A stretch of DNA of 64,000 nt from Nonomuraea sp. SYSU D8015 (GCF_008065375.1 NZ_VJYI01000002.1:62001-126000); one strand, 5' to 3'; counted from the first letter of the stretch, positions 1-8,555 are shown. Numbers and translations are program-made. The notes: generated by a model from the sequence alone, not told the origin.

Positions 1-228
1 GACCCGGCTGCTCATCTCACCGCCGCACTACGCACGCCGACCCTGCGTGACAGGATCACCTCACTGGGCGGCTACGACACCTCAAGGTCTGGCGACGTCA
101 CGAAACTCTCCGACACGGAGCCGAGCGGGGCCCGTGTGCCGGGGAGTGGTCAGCGTCGCCGAGCGGTGTCGAGCACCCTTTCCCCGGAAAGAGCCGACGC
201 TTTTACAGCTCGTGACCGTTCCGGCTGA
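1..228 (+). CDS. C-terminal end of a protein with a periplasmic-binding-like domain (partial)
   Basis: An open frame enters from the left edge and stops at TGA 226-228. The first 36 or so residues contain LRDRITSLGGYDTSRSGDV. This resembles the C-terminal GYDTSRTGEV-type motif of the PBP-like domain found behind some helix-turn-helix regulators and in molybdate-type binding proteins. The last 35 residues look non-homologous, so the end may be altered by a junction with the 30-bp repeat at 193-222. The start lies outside the window. The assignment rests on one short motif. Confidence 0.4.
   Translation, partial: DPAAHLTAALRTPTLRDRITSLGGYDTSRSGDVTKLSDTEPSGARVPGSGQRRRAVSSTLSPERADAFTARDRSG
193..222 (+). 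repeat. 30-bp direct repeat, copy 1
   Basis: This stretch matches 54,683-54,712 in the same orientation at 27 of 30 positions (core TTTTACAGC..CGTGACCGTTCC). In both places it lies next to gene ends and accessory DNA. It may be the terminus of a mobile element; nothing else identifies it. Confidence 0.5.
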
Positions 229-249
229 GCCGACAGCTGAACGCTGGAC

Positions 250-1491
250 TTAGGCGGGCGTGCGGTTCACCAGGACGCGGGCGAGCACGACGGTGATGAC
301 GCCGGCGAGAACGACGGACAGCAGGCCGACGCGCAGACTGGCGAGGTCGGCGACGAATCCCACCAGGGGCGGGGACAGCAGGAATCCGCCGCGCAGCAGC
401 CAGCTGACGATGGTGAGGCCGGTGCCAGCGGGCAGTCCGGGTAGTTCGTCGGCGGTGTGCATGGCGGCAGGGACGAGGGTGGCCACGCCGAGCCCGGCGA
501 GGGCGAAGCCCGCCAACGCGGTGCCCACGCTGGGCATGGCGAGGGCGGCGCCCATGCCGACGGCGGCGAGAGCTCCTCCAGCACGCACGACGGTGCGCTG
601 GCCGAAGCGGTCCACGACACGGTCGCCGGTGAGGCGGCCGACGGTCATGGCGATCTGGAGGGCCACGACGGCCAGGCCGGCGGTGGCGGCACTGGCGTGC
701 AGGTCGCCGTTGAGGTAGAGGGCGCCCCATGACGCGCCGGCGTCCTCGACGAGGGCGCCGCAGGCGGCCAGCACGCCGAGAGCGGCGAGCATCCGCACGG
801 CCGAGCCGGTGAACGAGCGCCAACGTCCGTGGGCCGGTGGGGCGGCCGGGTGCCCGTCCGCTGCGGCGACGTCCTGGGCTTCGGCGGGGCGTTCGGCGTC
901 TTCGGGGCCTGGCAGCAGGAACCGGTAGGCGACGAGGGCGACGATGCTGAACAGCGTCGCGGAGATGCTCAGGTGGACCGCGAGGGGGATGTGGAGGCCG
1001 GCGGCGGCCGAGCCCATCAGGCCGCCCAGGACCGCGCCGATGCTCCACACGCCGTGCAGCGAATTGAGGATCGAACGCCGGTAGAGCCGTTGGACCCGCA
1101 GGCCGTGGGCGTTCTGCGCGACATCGACGACCGCGTCCAGCGCGCCGATGACGAACAGCACGAGACCGAACGCGATCCAGTTCGGCGCGAAGGGGATGGG
1201 CAGCGTCGCGATGGTGGTCGCGACGATCCCGAACGCCGCCACGCGTGCGGAGCCGAACCGGCGGATGGCGGCGCCGGCGAGCAGCCCGGCCAGCAGCGCG
1301 CCGATCGAGTACCCGGCAAGCGCGGCGCCGAAGACGGCGTTGCTCACGCCGAGATCGGCCTTGATCTGCGGGTAGCGCGGGACGACGTTGAAGAACACGG
1401 CGCCGTTGGTGAGGAACAGCGCCGCGACGGCGGCGCGGGCCAGGCGTGCCTGACGGGTGGGCGCGGCGAGGGGAGCGGCGGCAGCGGACAT
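250..1491 (-). CDS. MFS transporter
   Basis: A 413-residue major facilitator superfamily permease with about twelve hydrophobic segments. An early helix reads LFLTNGAVFFNVVPRYPQIK, and the loop after helix 2 has the form GAAIRRFGSAR, a variant of the MFS G-x-x-x-D-R-x-G-R-R signature. It is expected to export or import a small molecule by proton antiport or symport; the substrate is not visible. ATG at 1491 is preceded by GGAAAG and preferred over an upstream TTG at 1503. It is the third gene of a minus-strand operon, 21 bp after the TetR gene, so it is probably the transporter that the local repressor controls. Confidence 0.85.
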   Translation of the reverse strand: MSAAAAPLAAPTRQARLARAAVAALFLTNGAVFFNVVPRYPQIKADLGVSNAVFGAALAGYSIGALLAGLLAGAAIRRFGSARVAAFGIVATTIATLPIPFAPNWIAFGLVLFVIGALDAVVDVAQNAHGLRVQRLYRRSILNSLHGVWSIGAVLGGLMGSAAAGLHIPLAVHLSISATLFSIVALVAYRFLLPGPEDAERPAEAQDVAAADGHPAAPPAHGRWRSFTGSAVRMLAALGVLAACGALVEDAGASWGALYLNGDLHASAATAGLAVVALQIAMTVGRLTGDRVVDRFGQRTVVRAGGALAAVGMGAALAMPSVGTALAGFALAGLGVATLVPAAMHTADELPGLPAGTGLTIVSWLLRGGFLLSPPLVGFVADLASLRVGLLSVVLAGVITVVLARVLVNRTPA

Positions 1492-1524
1492 GCGGCTTTC
1501 CAAACGTAGGTGCGAGGGAAGGGG

Positions 1525-2100
1525 TCAGCGCAGGAACCGGTGGATGGCGTGGCGGATCTGCTCGGACGTCATCGGGTCGGTCGACAGGGCGCTGTGCAGC
1601 ACGAGCCCTTCGATGAGTGCGTCCAGCTCCCGGGCGGTGGTGGCGTCGAAGTGGCGTTCCAGCGCCTGCCGGCTGCGCGCCATCCAGGCCTGGGTGACGG
1701 CCCTCAGGGCCGGGTTGCGTGCCGCGGCCACGTACAGCTCCACGGAAAGGACGAGGTCGTGCCGCGAGCCGAGCAGGTCGTCGGCCACCAGCGTGATGAC
1801 GGCCTCGACCGCCGCGTCCCGGTCCTGCGCGGCGCTCAGCCGCTCGTCGAAAACACGGGCCACCGACTCGGCGTGCCGGGTGAACGCCTCGGCGAGCACC
1901 TCCTCCAGGGACGCGAAGTGGTAGGTCATCGAGCCCAGCGGCACGTCGGCAGCGCGGGCGATCTCCCGGTGCGTCGTCCCGGCGACGCCACGCTCAGCGA
2001 TGACCGTGAGCGCGGCGTCGATCAGCCGGTCCCGTCGTCCGGGGTCGTGCCGGCGAGGCCGCCGTGGGACGGGTGGCCGCGGGGCGGTGGGGCTGCTCAT
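1525..2100 (-). CDS. TetR/AcrR family regulator
   Basis: A 191-residue repressor. The N-terminal helix-turn-helix reads REIARAADVPLGSMTYHF (about residues 45-62) and is followed by a helical ligand-binding domain. The start ATG (2098-2100) overlaps the TGA of the upstream acetyltransferase gene in the ATGA arrangement, so the two are translationally coupled. The N-terminus is rich in Pro/Arg, which is common in actinobacterial members. It probably controls its own operon (acetyltransferase, this gene, MFS transporter) through the GTAC-rich sites just upstream. Confidence 0.85.
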   Translation of the reverse strand: MSSPTAPRPPVPRRPRRHDPGRRDRLIDAALTVIAERGVAGTTHREIARAADVPLGSMTYHFASLEEVLAEAFTRHAESVARVFDERLSAAQDRDAAVEAVITLVADDLLGSRHDLVLSVELYVAAARNPALRAVTQAWMARSRQALERHFDATTARELDALIEGLVLHSALSTDPMTSEQIRHAIHRFLR

Positions 2101-2684
2101 GCCGTACCCGGCTCGATGGTACGGATCACGCGGGCGGGGTTGCCCACGGCGACGACGTTCGCCGGGAGATCCCGGGTGACCACCGCGCCGGCGCCGACGA
2201 CGGTGTTCTCCCCGATCGTGACCCCGGCCAGGACGATCGCCCCGCTGCCCAGCCACACGTTGTCACCGATGGTGATCGGCTTCGCGGCCTCCCACTTCGC
2301 CCGGCGCAGCTCCGGATCGACCGGGTGCGTCGGCGTCATGAGCTGCACATATGACCCGATCTGCACGTCGTCGCCAATGGTGATCGGCGCGACGTCCAAG
2401 GCGACGAGACCGAAGTTGGCGAACGACCGGGCGCCGATGCGGATGTGGCTGCCGTAGTCGACCCGCAGCGGCGGCCGGATCTCCGTGCCCTCACCGACCG
2501 CGCCGAGCAGTTCGGTGAGCAGCCCGCGCCGCTGCTGCGGATCACGGGCCGACGTCGCGTTGTACGCGTCCATCAGGTCCATCGCACGCAGCATGTGCTC
2601 GGCCAGCTCTGGATCGTCGGCGATGTACAGGTCACCGGCGAGCATCCGCTCACGCATCGAGCGATCATCAAAGTCAGGCACCAT
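2097..2684 (-). CDS. Sugar O-acetyltransferase, maltose/galactoside type
   Basis: A 195-residue left-handed beta-helix acetyltransferase of the Maa/LacA/NodL type, expected to move acetyl from acetyl-CoA to a sugar hydroxyl in the cytoplasm. The N-terminal MRERMLAGDLYIADDPEL is the family's maltose acetyltransferase cap. Hexapeptide repeats follow (ITIGDDVQIG, ITIGDNVWLGSGAIVLAGV, GAGAVVTRDLPANVVAVG), with the catalytic His region TPTHPVDPELR. ATG 2684 is chosen over GTG 2702 because it leaves the paired operator boxes just upstream. There is no good Shine-Dalgarno sequence, so the mRNA may be leaderless. It is the first gene of a three-gene operon. Confidence 0.85.
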   Translation of the reverse strand: MVPDFDDRSMRERMLAGDLYIADDPELAEHMLRAMDLMDAYNATSARDPQQRRGLLTELLGAVGEGTEIRPPLRVDYGSHIRIGARSFANFGLVALDVAPITIGDDVQIGSYVQLMTPTHPVDPELRRAKWEAAKPITIGDNVWLGSGAIVLAGVTIGENTVVGAGAVVTRDLPANVVAVGNPARVIRTIEPGTA

Positions 2685-2686
2685 AC

Positions 2687-2719
2687 GTACAAGCGTACAC
2701 ATCCAATGTACGCATGTAC
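2687..2719. promoter_or_regulatory. Paired GTAC-N4-GTAC boxes, candidate TetR operator
   Basis: Two boxes, GTACAAGCGTAC (2687-2698) and GTACGCATGTAC (2708-2719), are spaced exactly 21 bp apart (two helical turns) directly upstream of the acetyltransferase start. The arrangement fits cooperative binding of two TetR dimers. The operon contains a TetR gene, so autoregulation is the simplest inference. Confidence 0.6.
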
Positions 2720-2840
2720 ATATCGGCGAAAGCGCGACAGCGTGTCCGCCGACACCGGCTTCTATCTGGACCTGGCCGTCCCGGACGACGACGCGCGGAA
2801 CATATCAGCGCAACTCGCGGCCCCAGCAGCTGCAGGCCGG

Positions 2841-3419
2841 TCAGCTTGGGGTGTCGGCGAGCTGGGTGACGAGGAAGTCGAGGCGTTCCTCCTCACTGTC
2901 CAGGGGAATACGGCCGCTGTCCGACAGGGTGGCTATGCCGTGCAACGCGCTCCAGATGACTTCGGCGAACAGTTCGCGTCGCGCGTTGTCCGGGCGAAGA
3001 CAGCTGACGAATTCGTCGAAGGCGGCGCGCAGTGGGGGCGGCGTCTCGGCGTGCGCGAACTTCACGTCGGTCGGCATGACGAACATGGCCTGGTAGAGGG
3101 CGGGCCGCTCGGTAGCGAACTCCAGGTAGGCGCGGCAGACGGCGTGCAGGGCCTGCTGTGGCTCGGGGTTGGCCAGCCGGGCACGGCGCAGATGGGCGGC
3201 GAGTTCGCCGAATCCGTCGATCGCGACGGCACGGACGATGGCGTCCTTGCCGCTGAAGTGGCTGTAGAGCACGGGCTGGCTGTACTCGACGCGCTCAGCG
3301 AGCCGTCGCGTCGTCACCGCCTCCCAGCCTTCGGCCTCGGCGAGTTCGCGGGCTGCTGTGATGATCAGCTGATGGCGTCGGGCGCGTTCGCGTTCACAGC
3401 GCTCTTTGATGGCGGACAT
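2841..3419 (-). CDS. TetR/AcrR family regulator with WHG-type C-terminus
   Basis: A 192-residue TetR protein. Its helix-turn-helix reads TTRRLAERVEYSQPVLYSHF. The C-terminal half (WSALHGIATL) carries the WHG pattern typical of TetR_C_33-like members. It is divergent from a truncated DUF4267 membrane gene, and two near-identical palindromes lie in the shared promoter region. It probably represses itself and the divergent gene. Starts at ATG 3419. Confidence 0.85.
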   Translation of the reverse strand: MSAIKERCERERARRHQLIITAARELAEAEGWEAVTTRRLAERVEYSQPVLYSHFSGKDAIVRAVAIDGFGELAAHLRRARLANPEPQQALHAVCRAYLEFATERPALYQAMFVMPTDVKFAHAETPPPLRAAFDEFVSCLRPDNARRELFAEVIWSALHGIATLSDSGRIPLDSEEERLDFLVTQLADTPS

Positions 3420-3420
3420 G

Positions 3421-3488
3421 GTCTAGCAACGCTAGACATTCTGTCGCAGGTATCCCTATCATCGACCCGACAACTAGCGCCGCTAGAC
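3421..3488. promoter_or_regulatory. Two TetR-type palindromes in a divergent promoter
   Basis: GTCTAGC-AAC-GCTAGAC (3421-3437) has perfect 7-bp arms. A second copy, AACTAGC-GCC-GCTAGAC (3472-3488), has perfect 5-bp CTAGC/GCTAG cores. The two are 51 bp apart. The first directly abuts the ATG of the TetR gene, and the second lies just before the DUF4267 remnant. This fits one operator per divergent promoter. Confidence 0.7.
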
Positions 3489-3493
3489 AATAG

Positions 3494-3802
3494 GCGCTTC
3501 TTGCGCCGCAGGTCGCAGTCGGTTTCGGCATCCCCGGCACACCGACCGAGGACCGCAGCTTCCAGGCATGGCTGACCGTCAAGGCCGTGCGCGACATAGC
3601 CTCCGGGCTCTTCATCTTCATCGTGCTGGCCGGCGGGTCACCCCACCTGCTTGGCTGGTTCATGCTGGTCGCCACTGGCATAGCCGTGGGCGACGCCTTG
3701 ATCGTGCTGCGCAGCAACGGACCCAAGGCGGCCGTCTACGGCATCCACGGCGGCACCGCAGTGGTGATGCTGGCGATCAGCGTGCTCCTCCTCATCGCGT
3801 AA
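3494..3802 (+). pseudogene. 5'-truncated DUF4267 small membrane protein
   Basis: The open frame starts right after an in-frame TAG (3491-3493) and reads LLAPQVAVGFGIPG, then VRDIASGLFIFIVLAG, then two more membrane segments. This is the DUF4267 pattern (G-F-G-I-P followed by K-x-x-R-D-I-x-S-G-L). The usual start, first membrane helix and ribosome-binding site are missing; the only in-frame start is GTG 3587 inside the conserved domain. The loss seems to be a deletion between the operator at 3472-3488 and the coding region. What remains is about 102 codons, so it is probably nonfunctional. Confidence 0.6.
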
Positions 3803-4199
3803 CCGCTCCTCACGCCGCCTCGGCGGGGTATTGCCTCCCCTGACGGATGGGCGAGTCGGGTGCGGACTCGGCCTCGTCGGGTAGCCGGGACGCGTTGTCG
3901 CGCCCCGGCCCCCTGGTAAGTCCTTGTAGTGATTGATCGCCAAGACGTCCCTTGGTGTGCTGACGGGCTTGGTGTCCCGACACACAAGGAGGACGTCCGT
4001 GAGCCGGGGCAGCAACGGCCTGTCGCGAACGAACCACGTCTGCAATCTGATGGCCAATGTACGGAAATGCGCTCAGAACGAGATCCGCCTAATCCCGCGC
4101 CTCCGGCCTTAGCTGCCCCTCGCACAGAGGGTGCTGGGCGCATTACCCACGATATGGGCATGTCGGGGAGGCATGACCACAGAGCAAACACCAGGCACG
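3803..4199. other. Intergenic region without a supported gene
   Basis: About 400 bp between the DUF4267 remnant and the antiporter gene. A GTG at 4000 preceded by AAGGAGG (3989-3995) opens a short frame beginning VSRGSNGLSRTNHVCNLMAN that does not match a family I know and could be the stub of a lost gene. I see no RNA gene or convincing terminator. Confidence 0.3.
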
Positions 4200-5414
4200 T
4201 CAACGCTCTGCGCCAGGCGACTTGATCGGGCGCCGGCGTGGGTGGTCGGAACGGCTCAGCAGCCGCAAGGCCATCAGGGGGAACACGACCACTGACAGGA
4301 GGCCCGCTGCCACCAGCGCGGCGGCGTTCTCCGGACGGATGGCGTCCAGCTTCAGGCCGATCGTGGCCGCGGCCACGATCACCGGCAGCGATGTGGCCTG
4401 CAGGAGTCCGCTGGCCATGACGTCCGCGCACGACAGACCGGCAGCGCGGTAGGCCAGTGCGGGAAGTCCGCGAACCAGGAGAAGCGCGGCTAGGAACATC
4501 GGCACCCGCAACACCGTCCCAGCGTCGGCGAACAGGGCGCCGAGATTGAACTGGATGCCGCTCGTCACGAAGAACACCGGCACGAGAAACCCGTAGCCCA
4601 GCCCCTCGAGTTTGATGTGAAACTGCGGGTGGGTCCGTTCCGCGTCGGGGTCGATCAACCGGAGCACGGCTCCCGCGACGAAGGCACCGAGGATGGCCTC
4701 GAACCCGAGATGCAAGGCCATCGCGGACAGTCCGACGACGAGGAGCATCGACAAGCGGACCCGGACTTGCGCACTTGTGTCCGCCAGCTTCTCCACGGCC
4801 CGGGAAAGCCACATGGAGCGCCCCGCCTGCATCGACGCCAGCACAATGAGTACCGCCAGCCCGACAAGGCTGAGGAGCAGCAGCAGCCTGGAGCCCGGGC
4901 CCGACGAGTGCTCGGAGAAGAGCAGCGACAGCAGCACCACAGCGCTGATCTCACCGGCCGAGGCTCCGCCGATGGTGAGCTGGCCGACCGGCCGGTCGAT
5001 CGCACCGACGTCCTTCAAGATGGGAATCAGCAACCCGAGTGACGTGGCCACCAAAGCAGTGCCGATCAGCAGCGGGCTCTCGGCCAGCCCCGCTACGTGC
5101 AGCAACAGGCCGACGATTGCGGCCAGTGCGACCGAGCCGAGCAGGCCGGCGCTGACCAGTCGTGCCCGGGGCCCACGCAGCCGCCGGATGTCGATCTCAA
5201 GTCCGGCCAGGAACAGAAGGAAGCCCAGGCCGATGACCGACAATGCTTGGACGGCGGTGTCCGCCGCTACCACGTTCAACACCGCCGGGCCAAGGACGAC
5301 GCCTGCCACGATCTCCAGGACCGCGCCGGGTACGGGAAGGCGGGGCACCGCGGCGAGGAGGAACGGGACACCGGCGGCCACCGCCAGCACGATCAGCAGG
5401 TTGTCGTACGACAT
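4200..5414 (-). CDS. Cation:proton antiporter (CPA2 / KefB-type membrane domain)
   Basis: A 404-residue integral membrane protein with about 12 helices of the Na+/H+ exchanger fold. The sequence IVAGVVLGPAVLNVV, then LGFLLFLAGLEIDIRRLR, is the classic start of CPA2 antiporters. FEAILGAFVAGAVLRLID and VPVFFVTSGIQFNL are also family-typical. There is no C-terminal TrkA-N or universal-stress domain. It is expected to exchange K+ or Na+ for H+ at the plasma membrane. ATG 5414 has GAGGAG upstream and is preferred over 5450. It appears to be transcribed alone. Confidence 0.85.
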   Translation of the reverse strand: MSYDNLLIVLAVAAGVPFLLAAVPRLPVPGAVLEIVAGVVLGPAVLNVVAADTAVQALSVIGLGFLLFLAGLEIDIRRLRGPRARLVSAGLLGSVALAAIVGLLLHVAGLAESPLLIGTALVATSLGLLIPILKDVGAIDRPVGQLTIGGASAGEISAVVLLSLLFSEHSSGPGSRLLLLLSLVGLAVLIVLASMQAGRSMWLSRAVEKLADTSAQVRVRLSMLLVVGLSAMALHLGFEAILGAFVAGAVLRLIDPDAERTHPQFHIKLEGLGYGFLVPVFFVTSGIQFNLGALFADAGTVLRVPMFLAALLLVRGLPALAYRAAGLSCADVMASGLLQATSLPVIVAAATIGLKLDAIRPENAAALVAAGLLSVVVFPLMALRLLSRSDHPRRRPIKSPGAER

Positions 5415-5546
5415 TCCGGCGGTTACTCCTCTGGGGCTTGTCAACGTCACGCAGGTCCCGCCGCAACTGGCCCAGCCTGCCGCCCGGCCGGCCTGACCTG
5501 CGCGCTGACGCGGGGCTGAGCTCGAGGCCGGCCTCCCCGCCCACGG

Positions 5547-5981
5547 TTACGGGCGAGGGGCCCGGCGGTCCCGGCGCTCTTCGAGTTCTTCGGCGCTCAC
5601 CGGGATGAGCATCGGCTGTCCGGCCACACCGAACATCGTGACGACGAATTCGGTTTCGGCGTCCGGAAGGTTGTTGGCATCCTGGTAGTGGATGAGGTCG
5701 CCGCCGGGCTCCCAGAACGTCTCTCCGGCCTTGACGACCCGTTGTGGTTCGCCTTCCAGCTCGAAGATCATCTCGCCTCTGATCATGTAGCCGAAGGCCG
5801 GACCGGTGTGGCGGTGCGGCGGGTTGCCCTCACTGCCCGGCGGCAGAGTGACCAGGATTGTCATCGCCTCGGCGTTGTCGGGCATAGGCGGCGGCGAGGG
5901 CACCGACGAGATGAGTTCGATCTTCGGCGGCGGCGTAGTCGCGTTGGGGTTCTCGAGGTGGTGCGAATGTTCGGTGCTCAT
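5547..5981 (-). CDS. Cupin-domain protein
   Basis: A 144-residue single-domain cupin. The metal-binding motif 1 is seen as LPPGSEGNPPHRHTGPAFGY with the later Glu in GEMIFELEGE. Motif 2 is less clear (GGDLIHYQDAN). The name gives a fold, not a reaction; such proteins are small dioxygenase-like or sensor-like enzymes. ATG 5981 follows AAGGAG. It is one gene upstream of, and on the same strand as, a second exported cupin, so the two may act on related compounds. Confidence 0.75.
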   Translation of the reverse strand: MSTEHSHHLENPNATTPPPKIELISSVPSPPPMPDNAEAMTILVTLPPGSEGNPPHRHTGPAFGYMIRGEMIFELEGEPQRVVKAGETFWEPGGDLIHYQDANNLPDAETEFVVTMFGVAGQPMLIPVSAEELEERRDRRAPRP

Positions 5982-6172
5982 GGGCTCCTTCGTCCTCTCT
6001 GATCGTTTCTGTCGTCGGGTCGGCTTCAACCAGTCGGTGTAGCGGGTGGGGCGATGCGGGCGTCCTTCTTGGCGGTGAGGACATCGCCGTGGGCGACGGC
6101 GAACAAGCCGACGTGTCGTCGATGATCACAGGGCGACTGATCAGCGCTTACCCCGGCTATGCAACCGGCGCA

Positions 6173-6655
6173 CTACCCGCGCGGGTCATCGACCTTGATC
6201 TTGTCCCCTGTGTTCGAGATGAAAATGACCAGCAACTTCGCCGGTTTTGTCCGGCTGATGTTTTCCGTGAGCACATGGTGGGCGCCCGGCGGCTCGACCC
6301 AGTACTCGCCCTGGCGGAAAGTGCGCACCGGCTCGCCACTGATCTGGCTACGCAAAGTGCCTTCGAGCACGTAGGCGTACACGAAAGTGTTGCCGTGCCG
6401 ATGCGGCACCGCGCGTGAACCTGGCGGGAAGGCTGCGATCGCCGAGGTGAACGTCTTGCCCCTGACATTCGGAAGCGTCTGTTCCAGCAGAGTCGTGAGC
6501 GTCTCGGTCGGCGGCGGCGAACCCGTGGCGGCAACCGGCACCTCGGCGGCACCCTGCGCCTTGCCGGTCGCACGCTTTGCTACGGGAGCACATGCGGCGG
6601 CCGTGGCCACCATGCCGGCAGCCAGAAAGCCACCGGCGAGCCGTGCTCGGATCAT
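6173..6655 (-). CDS. Exported cupin lipoprotein
   Basis: A 160-residue protein with a lipoprotein signal (GGFLAAGMVATAAACAP; Cys as lipobox residue), a short linker and a cupin domain: FPPGSRAVPHRHGNTFVYAYVLEG (motif 1, HxH and Tyr) and EGTLRSQISGEPV, then YWVEPPGAHHVL (motif 2). It should be attached to the outer face of the membrane. ATG 6655 follows AGGAG. A tandem 20-bp direct repeat lies just upstream and may be its regulatory site. Confidence 0.75.
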   Translation of the reverse strand: MIRARLAGGFLAAGMVATAAACAPVAKRATGKAQGAAEVPVAATGSPPPTETLTTLLEQTLPNVRGKTFTSAIAAFPPGSRAVPHRHGNTFVYAYVLEGTLRSQISGEPVRTFRQGEYWVEPPGAHHVLTENISRTKPAKLLVIFISNTGDKIKVDDPRG

Positions 6656-6670
6656 GACGGCTCTCCTATT

Positions 6671-6714
6671 CCTGCTCGGACTTTTGAAGCTTCCCTGCTC
6701 GGACTTTTGAAGCG
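6671..6714. repeat. Tandem 20-bp direct repeat upstream of a cupin gene
   Basis: CCTGCTCGGACTTTTGAAGC occurs at 6672-6691 and again, exactly, at 6695-6714 (period 23 bp, about two helical turns), 16 to 60 bp upstream of the cupin lipoprotein start. Spacing and position suggest paired activator or repressor sites. Confidence 0.55.
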
Positions 6715-7010
6715 GACGGGACGATCGCGAGGCGTCCCGGCTTTCGCCCCACGGGCTTACTGCTCCGACTCGCCACACCACCGGACACGGCCCGAAGGGG
6801 CTCACCTCGGCGTGGCGTCTCGGTCAGGCGGAGAGGTGTTGCCTGAGTACGCTGCCCAGGCATTTCGAAGACCTGCCAAGGGCGAATTCAAGCCTTGGTG
6901 ATGGTCTGCCCAGGCACAGTCGGTGTCGTCGTGTCGAGCCGGCCAAGAAGCGAACCGCGACGAGCCACACGGCCGGGTGCCCCGCGGGAGGGGCGGCAGT
7001 TCACGCGGCC

Positions 7011-7026
7011 TAGAGTGATACGCGTG
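7011..7026 (+). promoter_or_regulatory. Leaderless-type -10 element before an AhpD-like gene
   Basis: TAGAGT at 7011-7016 is followed by 7 nt and then the GTG at 7024. No Shine-Dalgarno sequence is present. The same TAGAGT-N7-GTG layout recurs at 32,080-32,095, which supports leaderless transcription starting at the GTG. Confidence 0.5.
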
Positions 7027-7485
7027 ACTGAGCAGCAACGCGTCAACATCGGCAAGCAGCACCCGGCCAGCTACAAGGCTCTCATCGCCTGGTCGACGGC
7101 GGCAGAGGAGGGCGCCGCGGCGGCAGGCCTCGACCCGCTGCTGGTCGAGCTGGTGAAGATCCGTACGTCGCAGATCAACGGCTGCGCGTTCTGTCTGCGC
7201 ATGCACACCCGCGACGCGCTCAAGAAGGGCGAGAACCCAGACCGCCTCGCGGTGCTGCCGGCATGGGCAGAGACCGGCTACTTCTCCGAGATGGAGCGCG
7301 CGGCCCTGCGCCTGACCGAGGCGATCGCGCGGGTGTCGGATGGTCATGTGAGCGACGCCGACTACGCGGCGGCCGCCGCAGTGCTCTCCGAGGATCAGGT
7401 CTCGGCGGTCGCCTGGCTGTCGACCGTGATGAACGCCTTCAACCGCGTGGCGATCACGAGCCGATACACCGTCGCCGGCAGCTGA
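7024..7485 (+). CDS. Carboxymuconolactone decarboxylase / AhpD-like alkylhydroperoxidase
   Basis: A 153-residue all-helical CMD-family protein. The redox motif is NGCAFCLRMH, i.e. C-x-x-C-x-x-x-H as in AhpD. It is expected to reduce hydroperoxides using a thiol relay in the cytoplasm, although many family members have no tested role. GTG 7024 is taken as the start because a -10 element lies 7 nt upstream; GTG 7015 is an in-frame alternative. It neighbours two cupins and a quinone oxidoreductase, so an oxidative-stress role is plausible. Confidence 0.8.
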   Translation: MTEQQRVNIGKQHPASYKALIAWSTAAEEGAAAAGLDPLLVELVKIRTSQINGCAFCLRMHTRDALKKGENPDRLAVLPAWAETGYFSEMERAALRLTEAIARVSDGHVSDADYAAAAAVLSEDQVSAVAWLSTVMNAFNRVAITSRYTVAGS

Positions 7486-7631
7486 ACCGGCCTGGGGGTT
7501 CCGCGAAAATCGGCGGCCTTCCAGCCCGCGCTCCACGCAGCCCTGGCCCGGCCGCCCCCGTCGACGAGTTCGTGCGCGGGAGTGGACGGAAACCGTCGCA
7601 CCTGCCCCACGCCGTCCGCGCACGTATCCGG

Positions 7632-8555
7632 CTATTCGCCTGCCGCGACCCTGATGATCGTCTTGCCGGGGGTGCGCTGGGCGGCCGCGAGCGCCGAGGG
7701 CGCCTCGGCGAGCGTCAGCACGGTCCCGATGATCGGGCGGAGCCGTCCGTCCCGGAGCCGCCGGGCCAGGTCCGCGAGCCGGGCGCGATCGGGTTCGACG
7801 ACGAAGAAGATCGCCTGCCCGTCTCGGGGCCGGACCGTGGGTGGGGAGGCGATGGCGACGAGCGTGCCGCCGGCGCGCACCAGCGCGGCCGAGCGGTCCC
7901 GGAAGTCACCACCGATCACGTCGAACACCACGTCGACCTGACCGGCATCGTCCAGGGGATCGGCCTCCAGGTCCAGGAAGGCATCCACGCCGAGCCCGAG
8001 CGCCGTGTCCCTGTCGCGGGCCCTGCCGGTGCCGATCACTCGGGCTCCCGCCTCGCGCGCGAGCTGCACCGCGATAGAACCGACACCGCCCGCGGCGCCG
8101 TGGATCAGGACGGTCTGACCGGCAGCAAGGCGGCCGTGGTCGAACAGGCCCTGCCATGCGGTCAGCCCTGAGATCGGCAGTGCGGCAGCCACGGTGTGGC
8201 CGACGTCGGCCGGCAGGGGCGCGAGGTTGCGGGCCTCCACCGCCACGTACTCAGCCAGCGAGCCGTCACGGGCCCAGTCGGTCAGCCCGAACACCCGCTG
8301 GCCGACGGTCAGGCCGGTGGTTCCGTACCCCAACTCGACGACGACACCCGACACCTCATGCCCGGGCACACTCGGCGTCCGGTCGCGCCCCGCACGATCG
8401 GACCACGTTGCTGGCCAGTCGAGCTCTCCGGGGGTGAACGCCGCAGCATGCACCCGCACGATGACGTCGTTCTCGGCGGCGTGGGGGTACGGCACTTCCG
8501 TCAGGGAAAGCCCAGCCAGACCGGCGGCGCGGTCTCGGACGGTGATGGCCTGCAT
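7632..8555 (-). CDS. NADPH:quinone oxidoreductase-like zinc-free medium-chain dehydrogenase
   Basis: A 307-residue medium-chain dehydrogenase/reductase. The N-terminal GroES-like fold has VPGHEVSGVVVELG, and the nucleotide-binding motif is LIHGAAGGVGSIAVQLA (AxxGxxG, NADPH). There are no cysteine ligands for a structural zinc, which fits the quinone oxidoreductase branch. It should reduce quinones or enones in the cytoplasm. ATG 8555 follows GAGGA. Confidence 0.85.
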   Translation of the reverse strand: MQAITVRDRAAGLAGLSLTEVPYPHAAENDVIVRVHAAAFTPGELDWPATWSDRAGRDRTPSVPGHEVSGVVVELGYGTTGLTVGQRVFGLTDWARDGSLAEYVAVEARNLAPLPADVGHTVAAALPISGLTAWQGLFDHGRLAAGQTVLIHGAAGGVGSIAVQLAREAGARVIGTGRARDRDTALGLGVDAFLDLEADPLDDAGQVDVVFDVIGGDFRDRSAALVRAGGTLVAIASPPTVRPRDGQAIFFVVEPDRARLADLARRLRDGRLRPIIGTVLTLAEAPSALAAAQRTPGKTIIRVAAGE

